From NCBI RefSeq assembly GCF_003435375.1, contig NZ_QWGL01000004.1, positions 1 through 64,000 on the forward strand: a stretch of 64,000 nucleotides of DNA, given 5' to 3'. This DNA comes from Clostridium sp. AM34-11AC. GTDB taxonomy: Bacteria; Bacillota; Clostridia; Lachnospirales; Lachnospiraceae. Below, piece by piece: positions 41,469-53,146 of the stretch. Position 1 is the first letter of the stretch. Every line of letters begins with the position of its first letter. The translations under genes were made by a program, and so were the position numbers. Under the pieces are notes generated by a model, which did no database searches, was not told the DNA's origin, and worked only from the letters and a program-made list of their open reading frames with translations.

Positions 41469-42758
41469 TTAGTCAACGAACTTAGCCTCAGCTACAAGGA
41501 AGTCGATTGCTTTCTGAACTGCAAGGTCTTCCTTTAACTGTGCCATCTGCTCTTCGCCGAACATACCCTTGATCTGTTCTTTATCCATCTTGAAGTCCTC
41601 AGCCATCTTGTCGAACTGCTCTTCAACCGCTGCGTCGTCAGCCTGGATGTTCTCAGCCTTTACAACTGCCTCAAGAACGAGTCTTGTCTGGATTCTCTTG
41701 ATCGCCTGCGGCTTCATCTGCTCGCCGATCTTCTCAGCTGTCATGCCTGTGATCTCAACGTACTGCTTGAAGGAAATTCCCTGGCTCTCAAGTCTGCGCG
41801 CATAGTCGTTCACCATGCCGTTTACCTGCTCCTCAACCATCTGATCCGGAATCTCCATTGTTGCGTTCTCAATCACCTTAGCAACGACCTTGTCCTCGTC
41901 CGCTGTCTTAGCTGCTTCAATCTTCTCAGCCTGTAACTTCTCTGTAAGGTCCTTCTTGTACTCTTCCATTGTATCGAAATCAGATACCTCGCTTGCGAAA
42001 TCATCGTTAGCTTCCGGAAGCTCTTTTCTCTGGATCTCTTTTACTTTTACTTTGAATACAGCCGGTTTGTTCTTTAACTCTTCTACATGGTACTCAGCTG
42101 GGAATGTTACGTTTACTTCGCACTCTTCGCCAGTTGTCTTACCAATTAACTGCTCCTCGAAGTTATCGATAAATGTGTGGGAACCGATCGTAAGCGGATA
42201 GTCCTCAGCCTTGCCACCCTCAAATCTCTTTCCGTCTACGGAACCGTCGAAATCGATCGTTACCTGATCTCCATCCTCGATACCTCTGTCCTCAACAGTG
42301 ATAAGGCGGGAGTTTTTCTCTCTTGCGCGCTTGATCTCTGTCTCGATATCTTCCTCTGTAACCTCAGATTTTGTCTTCTGGACTTCTACGCCCTTGTACT
42401 CGCCAAGAGTAACTTCCGGCTTAACAGCTACAACTGCTGTGTAAACGAAAGCTTTGCCTTCCTCGATCTCCTCAATGGAAATAGACGGACGGGAAACGAT
42501 CTCAAGACCGCTCTCTTTTGCAGCGTCCGGATAGCTTGCGTCGATCACTTCATCAACAGCATCCTCGTAGAATACGCCAACGCCGTACATTTTTTTGATC
42601 ATGTTGAACGGAGCTTTTCCTTTTCTGAAGCCCGGGATATTGAATTTACCCTTATTCTTATTATAGGAGTGCTGTACAGCCTCCTCAAACTTTTCTGCCG
42701 GCACTTCAATTGTAAGTTTTGCCGTATTCTTCTCTAAATTCTCCACCTGTACGCTCAT
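41469..42758 (-). CDS. tig: Trigger factor
   Basis: A 429-residue ribosome-bound chaperone: the ribosome-contact loop GFRKGKAPFN (about 45-54), the FKBP-type PPIase domain (about 160-245) and a helical C-terminus. It assists nascent chains. AAGGAGG precedes the ATG. An extended -10 (42934-42942) lies 175 nt upstream. Gene order tig, clpP, clpX, lon, engB is the common Firmicutes order. Confidence 0.95.
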   Translation of the reverse strand: MSVQVENLEKNTAKLTIEVPAEKFEEAVQHSYNKNKGKFNIPGFRKGKAPFNMIKKMYGVGVFYEDAVDEVIDASYPDAAKESGLEIVSRPSISIEEIEEGKAFVYTAVVAVKPEVTLGEYKGVEVQKTKSEVTEEDIETEIKRAREKNSRLITVEDRGIEDGDQVTIDFDGSVDGKRFEGGKAEDYPLTIGSHTFIDNFEEQLIGKTTGEECEVNVTFPAEYHVEELKNKPAVFKVKVKEIQRKELPEANDDFASEVSDFDTMEEYKKDLTEKLQAEKIEAAKTADEDKVVAKVIENATMEIPDQMVEEQVNGMVNDYARRLESQGISFKQYVEITGMTAEKIGEQMKPQAIKRIQTRLVLEAVVKAENIQADDAAVEEQFDKMAEDFKMDKEQIKGMFGEEQMAQLKEDLAVQKAIDFLVAEAKFVD

Positions 42759-42933
42759 TTTATGAGTTCCTCCTTAAATATATCGATAGCGGGGAATAGA
42801 AATTTCCCGCCCGTATAATCTCGTAACTGCCGCTTTTTGGCGTTACACGTTTTCCGGCATTATGACCGCCGCTCAGCGAAAAATCCGCCCGCAGGCATCA
42901 CTTCTCCGTCACGCGCACATAGCACCGCTTGGA

Positions 42934-42942
42934 ATTATAACA
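42934..42942 (-). promoter_or_regulatory. Extended -10 promoter of tig
   Basis: TG-T-TATAAT on the reverse strand (ATTATA at 42934-42939). The -35 is weak. Confidence 0.5.
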
Positions 42943-43080
42943 TAAGACGTTTGAAAAGACCAGACCTAAATTGTAAAAATTCCAGAAAAACACAGGGGTT
43001 TTACGGTTTTCCTTAATTTTTTCCAGGCGCAGACTGCCGTATCTGCTGTTCCTGACATTCTTTCAGCGGCCTGCCGCGCC

Positions 43081-43112
43081 AAAAAGGAATGCCCTGGTGC
43101 ACCGGGCATTCC
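43081..43112 (-). terminator. Terminator of the DJ-1 gene
   Basis: GGAATGCCC (43086-43094) and GGGCATTCC (43104-43112) form a perfect 9-bp stem. T5 follows on the reverse strand. Confidence 0.8.
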
Positions 43113-43153
43113 AAAACTTTCTGATGAATACCTGTATTTACACAAACATACGG

Positions 43154-43702
43154 CTATTTTATGTATTGGATCGCTGCCTTGATCCTTTCAGCCTCTTCTT
43201 CGCTGACCAGGAGTTTGATAAGCTCTAAACCAAGGTCGATTGCCCAGCCCATACCGCGCCCGGTGCTGATCAGGCGGTCTGTGATGATGCCGTCACCTCT
43301 GCAGTCCGCGCCCTCCATCTTCGTCTCAAAGCCCGGATAGCATGTGGCGCGGTGGCCTTTCACGAGGCCAAGCTCCCCTAAGATACTCGGTGCCGCGCAG
43401 ATCGCAGCCAGGCGTTTTCCTGCTGTCGCATGGGCTTTTAACATCTCTGCAAGTCCCTCATGCGCCTTCAGATTGTTCGTTCCGGCAAGTCCGCCCGGAA
43501 GGAACAATACGTCAGCATCGTCCGTGATTTCCTCGAACAGGCTGTCCGCCTCGATCTTAAATCCATGGGAACCTGTCACCATCTTTCTTCCCATGATGGA
43601 TACAAGCTTCACATCCACCTTTGCTCTTCTCAAGCAATCACACACAGCCAGGCACTCTACCTCTTCCATGCCGTCTGCCACAAACGCGTATACTTTTGCC
43701 AT
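43154..43702 (-). CDS. DJ-1/PfpI-family protein
   Basis: A 182-residue protein with the nucleophile elbow ICAAPS (Cys102) and a nearby glutamate (E14/E16), as in the DJ-1/YajL/ThiJ group. The family comprises glyoxalases/deglycases and redox chaperones; which one cannot be told. It follows the DUF975 gene by 52 bp and probably shares its transcript. Confidence 0.85.
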   Translation of the reverse strand: MAKVYAFVADGMEEVECLAVCDCLRRAKVDVKLVSIMGRKMVTGSHGFKIEADSLFEEITDDADVLFLPGGLAGTNNLKAHEGLAEMLKAHATAGKRLAAICAAPSILGELGLVKGHRATCYPGFETKMEGADCRGDGIITDRLISTGRGMGWAIDLGLELIKLLVSEEEAERIKAAIQYIK

Positions 43703-43754
43703 TTAAAACTTCTCACCTTTCTTTGCCAATCTGCCTCCGGAAGTTTTCCAGAGG

Positions 43755-45047
43755 TTACTGCTCGCTTTTCTCATCATCCGTATACGAATAAAATTTTCCA
43801 TTCAGATAATATCCGCGTCCCGGTCCACCTTCCGATTTTTTCACATCCGTTCCGCGGTCATTTGCAGCGGCCTGCCCTGAAACAGACGGATTGATGGTCT
43901 GCTCCGGTCCGTTGTACTTATATGTCTCCTTCGGCACATCACTCCAGCTGTCCGGAGCGCTGTTCTGGTTCTGTCCATTTCCATTTCCATAGAAACCATA
44001 ACCACCGTAATTTCCACTTTCACCGACATCTCTCACACTGTCCGGCTCCACATACTGACCACCGTAACGCGCGTTATTCTGTACAAACGGTTCCCCTCCG
44101 AATCCATTCAGGCGTCCCGAATATGGTCCGCGAAGCACTGCGTAAAGCTCCGCAAAGGTTGCATCCACATATGGCTGAACGAAGAAGGTTCCGATACCGC
44201 AGAGCAGGGTTCCTAAAAGCTGCCATCCCAGGAAGGAAAGGCCGAGTACAAAGGCGTTCCATTTCTGTCCATCCATCATCTCTTTCGAGAGTCTTAAAAC
44301 TTCCATCGTCTTCATATCCGGGTTTTCAGCAAGAATATATGGAACCATCAGATAGCAGTACTGGAAATAAACAGAAACAAAAGCTCCTATCGTAGCGCAT
44401 ATCATTACTGCCCAAAATACACTACCGATCCATTCAACACCATTAAACAAGATCACAAGAAATCCCAACAGACTGGCCAGGATCACAACACTCTCTGTGA
44501 TCAGTCCCCGAAGGAACTGGGTCCCCACAAGCTTTAAATATCCGTTGGAAAATCCCCAGAAAAGTTTTCCAATGCCCGCCGACTGTCCCGTCACGCGGCT
44601 CTCCATATAAAATCTGTTTCGTCCGATCTCAAACAATGGCTGTACAAAAATTCCGATCACGACGGAAATGATCACAATAACGATCACAGCCCCCGCAAAA
44701 AGCCGGTAAAACAGGTTGCTCGCAACCATAGATCCGGCATTTCCGGCTCCCGGTCCGTAGGCATCACCAAGTCCCGGGACAAGCTCGATCCCGCTGGCAA
44801 GACCACTCCCAGTATTTCCGCTAAGACTTCCATCTCCTCCCAGTTCGCCAGGGATGAGACTACTCTGATCGGTCTGACTGTTTCCTGATTCATTCTGCTC
44901 CAGATAACTTGTAATCCTCTGGGTATTCGCGTTCGATCCGCCAAATCCACTGAGGATCGCAAAGATCAGGCTCACAAGAAACGCCGCCCAGTAATAACGG
45001 CTCAGACACATTTTCGCTCTGTCTTTTAATTCTGCCCTTGTCCACAT
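43755..45047 (-). CDS. DUF975 membrane protein
   Basis: A 430-residue membrane protein. It starts MWTRAELKDRAKMCLSRYYWAAFL, the DUF975 signature, with about five or six hydrophobic segments up to residue 310. A long Gly/Asn/Pro-rich polar C-terminus (about 325-430) with NGKFYSYTD end follows. An external-looking loop (residues 45-95) is also Gly/Ser-rich. GAAGGAGG precedes the ATG. Role unknown. Confidence 0.7.
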   Translation of the reverse strand: MWTRAELKDRAKMCLSRYYWAAFLVSLIFAILSGFGGSNANTQRITSYLEQNESGNSQTDQSSLIPGELGGDGSLSGNTGSGLASGIELVPGLGDAYGPGAGNAGSMVASNLFYRLFAGAVIVIVIISVVIGIFVQPLFEIGRNRFYMESRVTGQSAGIGKLFWGFSNGYLKLVGTQFLRGLITESVVILASLLGFLVILFNGVEWIGSVFWAVMICATIGAFVSVYFQYCYLMVPYILAENPDMKTMEVLRLSKEMMDGQKWNAFVLGLSFLGWQLLGTLLCGIGTFFVQPYVDATFAELYAVLRGPYSGRLNGFGGEPFVQNNARYGGQYVEPDSVRDVGESGNYGGYGFYGNGNGQNQNSAPDSWSDVPKETYKYNGPEQTINPSVSGQAAANDRGTDVKKSEGGPGRGYYLNGKFYSYTDDEKSEQ

Positions 45048-45191
45048 ACGCTGTTCCTCCTTCTGTTTTCATCATCAAAGTATGACCAGTTGCCAGATAT
45101 TTTTCTTTTTCCTGTTGCTGTTCGGGGATTTTTCATTCATAAACAGCAACTTTTCTTACAATGATTGTACCATATTTGCAAATAAAAGACC

Positions 45192-45219
45192 TTACTTTTT
45201 CCTTGCAATATGGTATGAT
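45192..45219 (+). promoter_or_regulatory. Promoter of the CYTH gene
   Basis: TTACTT (45192-45197), a 16-bp spacer and TATGAT (45214-45219) with TG before it. Confidence 0.5.
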
Positions 45220-45231
45220 TTATTACAATAT

Positions 45232-45253
45232 GTTACTGTTCCCGCCTTGCGCA
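45232..45253. repeat. Half copy of the MITE-like terminal repeat
   Basis: The 22-bp stretch matches the reverse complement of 41234-41255 at 21 positions (GTTACTGTTC...CGCCTTGCGCA). It lies in the leader of the CYTH gene. Confidence 0.6.
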
Positions 45254-45286
45254 GGCAGCAGCCGAAAATCCAGAAAGGACATAATT

Positions 45287-45739
45287 ATGGAAATCGAACG
45301 CAAATTTCTTGTCATGACCCCGCCTGAAAACTATGAGTCTTTCCCCTGTCATGAAATCGAACAGGCCTACCTCTGCACAGAGCCGGTAATCCGGGTACGT
45401 AAGGAGGATGATACCTGCTACCTCACCTACAAATCCAAAGGACTTCTCGCCAGAGAGGAATATAATCTCCCACTGACAAAAGAAGCCTACACCCATCTTC
45501 TCACAAAAGCTGACGGAAATATTCTCACAAAAAAGCGCTACCTGATCCCGGTTCCGGGTCGTGAGGATCTCACTGTGGAATTCGATGTCTTCGAGGGAAA
45601 ATTCGCCGGTCTCATGCTTGCGGAGATCGAGTTTACCTGCGAGGAGGATGCCAGAGAATTCCCGCCTCTCTCCTGGTTCGACCGGGATGTAACCTGGTCC
45701 GGGGAATACCAGAACAGCAGGCTCTCAAAAATGCCCTGA
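45287..45739 (+). CDS. CYTH-domain phosphatase/adenylate cyclase-like protein
   Basis: A 150-residue protein opening MEIERKFLV, the ExExK signature of CYTH/triphosphate tunnel enzymes, with RVRKEDDTCYLTYKSKG and VEFDVFEGKFAGLMLAEIEF strands. Such small enzymes hydrolyse triphosphates; the substrate is not known. AAAGGA precedes the ATG; the longer ORF (from 45161) is not supported. Confidence 0.85.
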   Translation: MEIERKFLVMTPPENYESFPCHEIEQAYLCTEPVIRVRKEDDTCYLTYKSKGLLAREEYNLPLTKEAYTHLLTKADGNILTKKRYLIPVPGREDLTVEFDVFEGKFAGLMLAEIEFTCEEDAREFPPLSWFDRDVTWSGEYQNSRLSKMP

Positions 45740-45782
45740 ACTGTTCGTATTTTTATATGACAGGGAATTTCCTGTTACATGA

Positions 45783-45824
45783 AAAAGGCCACCGACGGCT
45801 CACAGAACCGCCGATGGCTTTATT
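45783..45824. terminator. Bidirectional terminator of CYTH and groEL genes
   Basis: GCCACCGACGG (45788-45798) pairs with CCGCCGATGGC (45808-45818) with two mismatches. Runs of A and T on each side. Confidence 0.7.
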
Positions 45825-45858
45825 AATTTTCCTAAAATTTTGCAGTTTCGGAGATGGA

Positions 45859-47888
<2,030 letters not shown>

Positions 47889-48015
47889 TACTGACTCCTC
47901 CTTGTCATTTTACAAGCTCTTGCGACTATCCTGTAATTTCAGTCACAATTCTTTTTCATTTTTATCTTCTTCAGTCTGACTCAGGTCTTTTCCCTGACCC
48001 CTCGTCACAAGTCAT

Positions 48016-48044
48016 GTTATAGCACATGTTGTTAGCACTGTCAA
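48016..48044 (-). promoter_or_regulatory. SigA promoter of groESL
   Basis: TTGACA (48039-48044), a 17-bp spacer and TATAAC (48016-48021) on the reverse strand. The -35 lies inside the CIRCE element. Confidence 0.75.
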
Positions 48045-48058
48045 GTCACGAGTGCTAA
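48032..48058. promoter_or_regulatory. CIRCE element (HrcA operator)
   Basis: TTAGCACTG-N9-GAGTGCTAA. The consensus left arm is TTAGCACTC, so there is one mismatch. HrcA binding here should block the groESL promoter. Confidence 0.88.
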
Positions 48059-48302
48059 TTATTTTATAAAAAATTTGTGAACCTCTCTGCGGGTCTGCAT
48101 GCCGCTGTGCTGTCTAGTTCCCGTTTTCTGGTGAAATCCGGCAATTTACTTGAATAATTTATACATTTTTTTAACTTTTTTCATAATTATGTCTTTCATT
48201 TTCCCTGGAATTCGATTATGATTATAAATAGCAGACTGGCGGCTGCAGGCGGAATCCTCAGATTTTCGGAACCGCGTAATGCAGCGGAAAGGAGAATAAA
48301 CC

Positions 48303-48695
48303 ATGTCAAAAAAGAAATCAGGCCTTCTTATCGCATTTGGCGCGATGCTCGGCGGCGCAGTTGCGGCCGGTATCTCCTACTATCTGAAATTAAAATCCTT
48401 CAACGATGAGCTGGACCAGGATTTTCATGAATACGAGGAAGAGGAGACCCCTTCTGAGGAAACAGAAGAAAAGACGGAACCTGCTCCAGAGAGAACTTAT
48501 ATTACAATCAATTCCGGAAAAGACACAAACGCTGCGGATGATTCCGTAAAAAAAGAAGAGACTAAAGATTCCGAAGAGACGGCATGTCCGGAACCCACAG
48601 ACGAAAAAGACTCTGCAAAAGAGGAAAACGTACCGGAAGAAAAAACATCCTCCGTTGTAGTTGAGGACGATACGGAGGAAGGAAAAACCGAATGA
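48303..48695 (+). CDS. Small membrane-anchored acidic protein
   Basis: A 130-residue protein. An N-terminal hydrophobic anchor (LLIAFGAMLGGAVAAGISYYL, about 8-28) is followed by a wholly acidic, disordered tail (Glu/Asp/Lys/Thr). It resembles YtxH-like proteins only in layout. AAAGGAG precedes the ATG. It overlaps the IclR gene by 4 nt (ATGA), so they are coupled. Function unknown. Confidence 0.6.
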   Translation: MSKKKSGLLIAFGAMLGGAVAAGISYYLKLKSFNDELDQDFHEYEEEETPSEETEEKTEPAPERTYITINSGKDTNAADDSVKKEETKDSEETACPEPTDEKDSAKEENVPEEKTSSVVVEDDTEEGKTE

Positions 48696-49459
48696 TACAA
48701 AGTCTTCTCCGCTCCATGGAGCTATTGGAAGTCCTGAAAGAAAAAAACCGCAATTTCTCAATCGCGGAACTGGCGGAGGCGATGGATCTGCCCCCGAGCA
48801 CGGTTCACCGGATTCTGCAGACATTCTGTGAGAAGAAATATGTGATCCGCGACGACAGATCCCACACCTACCGTCTTGGCCCGGCGCTGATTCCTCTGGG
48901 AAAAGCCGCTGCAAGAGGGATCCGTCTCCAGGATGCCGCCCACGGTATCCTGGCACAGCTGGCAAAACAGACAAAAGAAGACGCATACCTCGTAATTCCA
49001 GTGGGAAATAAGGGACTTGTGATTGAAAAGGTAGATGGTCCGAGCCACTTAAAAGTTGTTGAAGAGTTCGGATATGAGATGTATATGCACTGCGGCGCGA
49101 TCCGCAAGGTCCTCCTCGCATGGCAGACACCGGCCTTCATCGACGAATACTTCAAAAACATTATTCTCCACGATCAGGCTTTCCCTCATGTCCGCCCGGA
49201 TGACCTGCGCGAGGAATTAAAAAAGATCCGCCAGGATGGCTACGCCATCACTCACGGAGAGTATGTCACCGACGCCCTTGGAATCGGGGCACCGGTCTTC
49301 AACTCCGACGGTGAACTCGCCGGTTCCATTGGAATCATCGCCCCGGAGATCCGGGTCGATACTCCGGAGTTTCTTGACACCCAGAAAGATCTCGTACAGT
49401 TCTACGCATCATCCCTCTCCGCTGATCTCGGATATGAGAAGCATGATGTGTTCCAGTAA
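48692..49459 (+). CDS. IclR-family transcriptional regulator
   Basis: A 255-residue protein: N-terminal winged helix (IAELAEAMDLPPSTVHRILQTFCEKKYV, about 23-50) and the IclR effector domain (about 80-245). Effectors are small carbon metabolites. No divergent catabolic operon is next to it; the neighbour upstream is an acidic membrane protein, so its target cannot be named. Confidence 0.9.
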   Translation: MIQSLLRSMELLEVLKEKNRNFSIAELAEAMDLPPSTVHRILQTFCEKKYVIRDDRSHTYRLGPALIPLGKAAARGIRLQDAAHGILAQLAKQTKEDAYLVIPVGNKGLVIEKVDGPSHLKVVEEFGYEMYMHCGAIRKVLLAWQTPAFIDEYFKNIILHDQAFPHVRPDDLREELKKIRQDGYAITHGEYVTDALGIGAPVFNSDGELAGSIGIIAPEIRVDTPEFLDTQKDLVQFYASSLSADLGYEKHDVFQ

Positions 49460-49474
49460 ACGGAATCAATCCTT

Positions 49475-49510
49475 GGGATACGCATTTTCGGATGCGTATC
49501 CCGTTTTTTT
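49475..49510 (+). terminator. Terminator of the IclR gene
   Basis: GGGATACGCA (49475-49484) and TGCGTATCCC (49493-49502), then G and T7. Confidence 0.85.
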
Positions 49511-49666
49511 GCGCTTTGTTCCCATGCACGCCTGGTCACAAGCATATGCCCTGTCCCAATCTCTCCCCAGTGCAGCTGTCTGTAAAACCTAATCTTGACT
49601 TAAGTCCGAAAAAAGCTGGCGCGCGTCTTTGCATACCAGCTTTCTTCTATCCAATCCGCTTATTCT

Positions 49667-51109
49667 TTACTCAAGAGCTTTCCGTAAAAGGTCTACTCCT
49701 TTTCGGATTTCCTCCTCCGTGAGTCCTGCATATCCGAGAACGATCGTACTCATCTCCTTCGCCTGCGCTCTCTCCATATAGAACCCGGAAAGTCCGTAGA
49801 CGCGGACCTTTTTTTCTGCTGCTTTTTCTAAAAGCTGCTGTTCCGGCTCCTTCTTCCTGTCTTTTAAGAGCACATGAAGTCCCGCGAATTCTCCTGTGAT
49901 CTCAAACCGCTTTTCCAGCGGCTTTAATTCCCCTAAAAGCACGTCATGTTTTCCCTTATAGATCTCGCGCATCCTGTTCAGATGGCGCTCAAAATATCCG
50001 CCGGAAATAAATTTCGCCAGGATCCTCTGGTCGACCCTGGACACGGTGGAGGAATAAAATCTTCCTTTCGCCAGGTATACCGACAGCAGCGCCTCCGGCA
50101 GCACCATATATCCCACACGGATTGCCGGAGCAATGGCCTTCGAGAATGTTCCCATGTAAATGACACATCCGTTCTGGTCCATCCCCTGAAGTGCCGGGAT
50201 CGGTTTTCCCTTGTAACGGAATTCACTGTCATAGTCATCCTCGATCAGGTATCTTCCGGGCTGCTCTCCCGCCCAGAAAAGGAGCTCCTGTCTTCTTCTC
50301 ACCGGCATTACGGTTCCTGTCGGGAACTGGTGGGACGGCATCACATAGGCTGCCTGTACATCCTGCCCCTCAAGTTCCTTCACGCAGAATCCATTCTTAT
50401 CGATCCCCACCGGCAGTACCTTATGTCCCACACCGGATAGCACCCGGTATGCCTGGCGGTAGGTGGGATTCTCCATGGCGATCACCGCGTCCCTTCCGAT
50501 GATCTGGGAAAGCAGCATCAGAAGATATTCGTTTCCCGCGCCAATGATGATCTGGGAAACATCGCAGTTTACGCCGCGGGCTGCATGGAGATACTCCCGG
50601 ATCGCCTCCCTGAGGATCAGATCTCCCTGGGGCTCTCCCTTCAAAAACAGCTCCCGGTCCTCTTCTTTTAAGACCGAGCGGCTGATCTTTCTCCAGGTCG
50701 CATAGGGAAATCCTTCCAGATCGATGCCTCTGGGAGAAAAATCGACTTCAAATTTTTCACGAAAAAGCTGCCCCCGGACACTTTCCTTTTCCATGCCCAA
50801 AGACAGCTCTTTTTTCTGATCCGGCCGGGCAGCAACAGACTGCGCCACCGGCGGAAAGATTCCGTCCAGTGACGCCGCAAAATAGCCTTTTCTCGGAACC
50901 GCCTCAAGGTAGCCCTCGGACACCAGCTGCTCGTAGGCGAGCTGCGTTGTGCTCCGGCTGACCTTCAGGCTCTTCGCAAGCTCCCTGGATGAAGGGAGCT
51001 GCTTTTCCGGCCTGATATTGCCCTTTCGGATCTCATCTTTGATATACTGATAGATCTGTTCGTACAAGGGTCTCCCCCCCTGTACGTTTAACGGTACGAT
51101 CAATTCCAT
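49667..51109 (-). CDS. MocR/PdxR-type GntR regulator with aminotransferase domain
   Basis: A 480-residue protein. An N-terminal GntR winged helix (about 12-75, LPSSRELAKSLKVSRSTTQLAYEQLVSEGYL) is joined to a fold-type I aminotransferase domain (about 115-478). The PLP lysine lies in TFSKAIAPAIRVGY (about 317). PdxR-type members sense pyridoxal phosphate or GABA; the effector is not shown here. It follows glnS by 6 bp. No clear SD lies before its ATG, so translation may depend on glnS. Confidence 0.86.
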   Translation of the reverse strand: MELIVPLNVQGGRPLYEQIYQYIKDEIRKGNIRPEKQLPSSRELAKSLKVSRSTTQLAYEQLVSEGYLEAVPRKGYFAASLDGIFPPVAQSVAARPDQKKELSLGMEKESVRGQLFREKFEVDFSPRGIDLEGFPYATWRKISRSVLKEEDRELFLKGEPQGDLILREAIREYLHAARGVNCDVSQIIIGAGNEYLLMLLSQIIGRDAVIAMENPTYRQAYRVLSGVGHKVLPVGIDKNGFCVKELEGQDVQAAYVMPSHQFPTGTVMPVRRRQELLFWAGEQPGRYLIEDDYDSEFRYKGKPIPALQGMDQNGCVIYMGTFSKAIAPAIRVGYMVLPEALLSVYLAKGRFYSSTVSRVDQRILAKFISGGYFERHLNRMREIYKGKHDVLLGELKPLEKRFEITGEFAGLHVLLKDRKKEPEQQLLEKAAEKKVRVYGLSGFYMERAQAKEMSTIVLGYAGLTEEEIRKGVDLLRKALE

Positions 51110-51115
51110 AAATCT

Positions 51116-52804
51116 TTATTTCGGAAGCTTGAAGGAGCTCTTTAAGGAAACGATACGGTTGTATACCGGCTGTCCTTCCTTGCTGTCCTTGCAGTCTACG
51201 CAGTAGTAACCGTTTCTCATGAACTGGAAGCTGTCGTATGGCTTAGCTGCCATGAGTTTTGGCTCTACATAGGCAGTTGTGATTGTCTTGGAGTTCGGAT
51301 TTAAGTTCAAGGTTCCGTCAGCGTTCAGCTTGCCTTTTTCCTCATCAACGATATTCTCGTAGAGACGGCACTCTACTTTTCCGGCTGTCGGAGCGGATAC
51401 CCAGTGGATCGTTCCTTTTACCTTTCTGCCGGTAAAGCCGGAACCGCTCTTTGTCTCCGGATCGTATGTGCAGTGGATCTCTGTCACATTTCCGTTCTCG
51501 TCCTTCTCGAAGCCTGTACATGTCACGAAGTATGCGCCCATGAGACGTACTTCGTTGCCCGGGAAGAGGCGGAAATACTTCTTCGGCGGATTCTCCATGA
51601 AGTCCTCACGCTCGATATAGAGTTCTCTGGAGAACGGAACCTCACGCTCGCCCATCTCCGGATTCTCAAGGTTATTCGGGATGCTCAACATCTCTGTCTG
51701 TCCTTCCGGATAGTTGTCAATGATCAGCTTTACCGGATCAAGGACAGCCATCATTCTCGGACGTTTTAACTTCAGATCCTCACGGATACAATACTCCAGC
51801 ATCGCGTAGTCTACGGAGCTGTTTGCCTTGGAAACGCCCACGAGTTCTACGAACATTCTCAGAGCTTCCGGTGTGTATCCTCTTCTTCTGAGGGCTGCGA
51901 TCGTTACAAGACGCGGGTCATCCCAGCCGTCTACGATTCCATCCTCAACGAGCTTCTTAATATAACGCTTACCCGTTACCACGTTTGTCAGGTACATCTT
52001 CGCAAACTCGATCTGGCGCGGCGGGTTCTCGAACTCGCACTCTCTTACGACCCAGTCGTAGAGCGGTCTGTGATCCTCGAACTCAAGAGTACAGATAGAG
52101 TGTGTGATGTGCTCAACCGCGTCCTCGATCGGATGAGCGAAGTCGTACATCGGGTAGATGCACCACTTGTCACCGGTGTTGTGGTGTGTCATGTGAGCGA
52201 CACGGTAGATGACCGGATCACGCATGTTGATATTCGGCGATGCCATATCGATCTTTGCGCGGAGAACCTTCTCTCCGTCCTTGTACATGCCGTTCTTCAT
52301 GTTCTCAAATAACTGGAGGTTTTCCTCGACAGAACGGTCACGGTACGGGCTGTTCTTACCAGGTGTTGTGAAGTCACCACGGTATTCCTTGATCTGATCA
52401 GCAGAGAGATCACAGACGAAAGCTTTTCCCTTTTTAATTAACTTTACAGCGCACTCGTACATCGTATCGAAGTAGTCGGAAGCAAAGAACAGTCTGTCCT
52501 CAAAGTCAGCCCCGAGCCACTTTACATCCTCCGTGATGGAGTGCACGAACTCCGTCTTCTCCTTCGTCGGGTTCGTATCATCAAAACGAAGATTGAACTT
52601 TCCGCCGTACTCTTTTGCGAGACCGGAGTTTAAGATGATCGATTTTGCATGTCCGATATGAAGGTAGCCGTTTGGCTCCGGTGGGAACCGGGTCTGGACA
52701 TGGTCATATACTCCTTCCGCAAGATCTTTATCGATTTCCTGCTCGATAAAGTTTTTGGAAACTACTTCTTTTGTTTCCTCAGCCGGTGTCATATTCTCAG
52801 CCAT
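51116..52804 (-). CDS. glnS: Glutaminyl-tRNA synthetase
   Basis: A 562-residue class I synthetase with the HIGH motif ([13 protein letters not shown]), [20 protein letters not shown] and the GlnRS C-terminal beta-barrel. GGAGG lies 8 nt before the ATG at 52804; the longer start is rejected. Many Clostridia use a Gat amidotransferase for Gln-tRNA; a direct GlnRS points to acquisition by transfer in the lineage (known of the family in general). Confidence 0.94.
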   Translation of the reverse strand: MAENMTPAEETKEVVSKNFIEQEIDKDLAEGVYDHVQTRFPPEPNGYLHIGHAKSIILNSGLAKEYGGKFNLRFDDTNPTKEKTEFVHSITEDVKWLGADFEDRLFFASDYFDTMYECAVKLIKKGKAFVCDLSADQIKEYRGDFTTPGKNSPYRDRSVEENLQLFENMKNGMYKDGEKVLRAKIDMASPNINMRDPVIYRVAHMTHHNTGDKWCIYPMYDFAHPIEDAVEHITHSICTLEFEDHRPLYDWVVRECEFENPPRQIEFAKMYLTNVVTGKRYIKKLVEDGIVDGWDDPRLVTIAALRRRGYTPEALRMFVELVGVSKANSSVDYAMLEYCIREDLKLKRPRMMAVLDPVKLIIDNYPEGQTEMLSIPNNLENPEMGEREVPFSRELYIEREDFMENPPKKYFRLFPGNEVRLMGAYFVTCTGFEKDENGNVTEIHCTYDPETKSGSGFTGRKVKGTIHWVSAPTAGKVECRLYENIVDEEKGKLNADGTLNLNPNSKTITTAYVEPKLMAAKPYDSFQFMRNGYYCVDCKDSKEGQPVYNRIVSLKSSFKLPK

Positions 52805-53146
52805 ATCAATTCCTCCATTTCGTTTTTTCAATAACATGCCCGTACATCTTTCTTCTATTATTTTAACTCCCGCCATTTTCCAGCAGGACCAGATATCGAA
52901 CTGTTATATATAATATTTAATACTATCACATTTTTCCGAAGAATTAAAGGGGGAATTTCACATGTTTTTCTCATGTTTCCATCAAATTGATTCCTGCATC
53001 TGCATTCCGGTCGGTTCTTTCAGTTTTCTTGAAAATTATAGGCAAAAAACACTGAAAATCCTTTGACGAATTCCGTTTCTGGGATTATACTGTGAATATA
53101 GTATGCTAAAAATTTCACAAAACATATAGAACCCGGAGGAAATGAT
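52805..53146. other. Divergent glnS-kinase spacer
   Basis: No gene. It contains the kinase promoter (53063-53091). No T-box for glnS was seen. Confidence 0.5.
53063..53091 (+). promoter_or_regulatory. SigA promoter of the sugar kinase
   Basis: TTGACG (53063-53068), a 17-bp spacer and TATACT (53086-53091). Predicted start near 53098. Confidence 0.78.

Larger units (their letters stand above)
42759..43153. other. Spacer between tig and the DJ-1 gene
   Basis: No gene. It contains the tig promoter and the DJ-1 terminator, and a GTAACTGCC/GGCGTTAC hairpin near 42825. Confidence 0.5.
47889..48302. other. Divergent groES/acidic-protein spacer with CIRCE
   Basis: 414 bp without a gene. It holds the groES promoter and CIRCE (48016-48058). 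Upstream of the + strand gene a purine-rich SD (AAAGGAGAA, about 48288-48296) is seen, but no clear + strand promoter. Confidence 0.5.

Noticed and set aside
48390..49130. Reverse-strand ORF of 246 codons opposite the acidic protein and the IclR gene
   Set aside because: The + strand frames encode recognisable proteins; this frame is Ser/Cys/Arg-rich without a domain.
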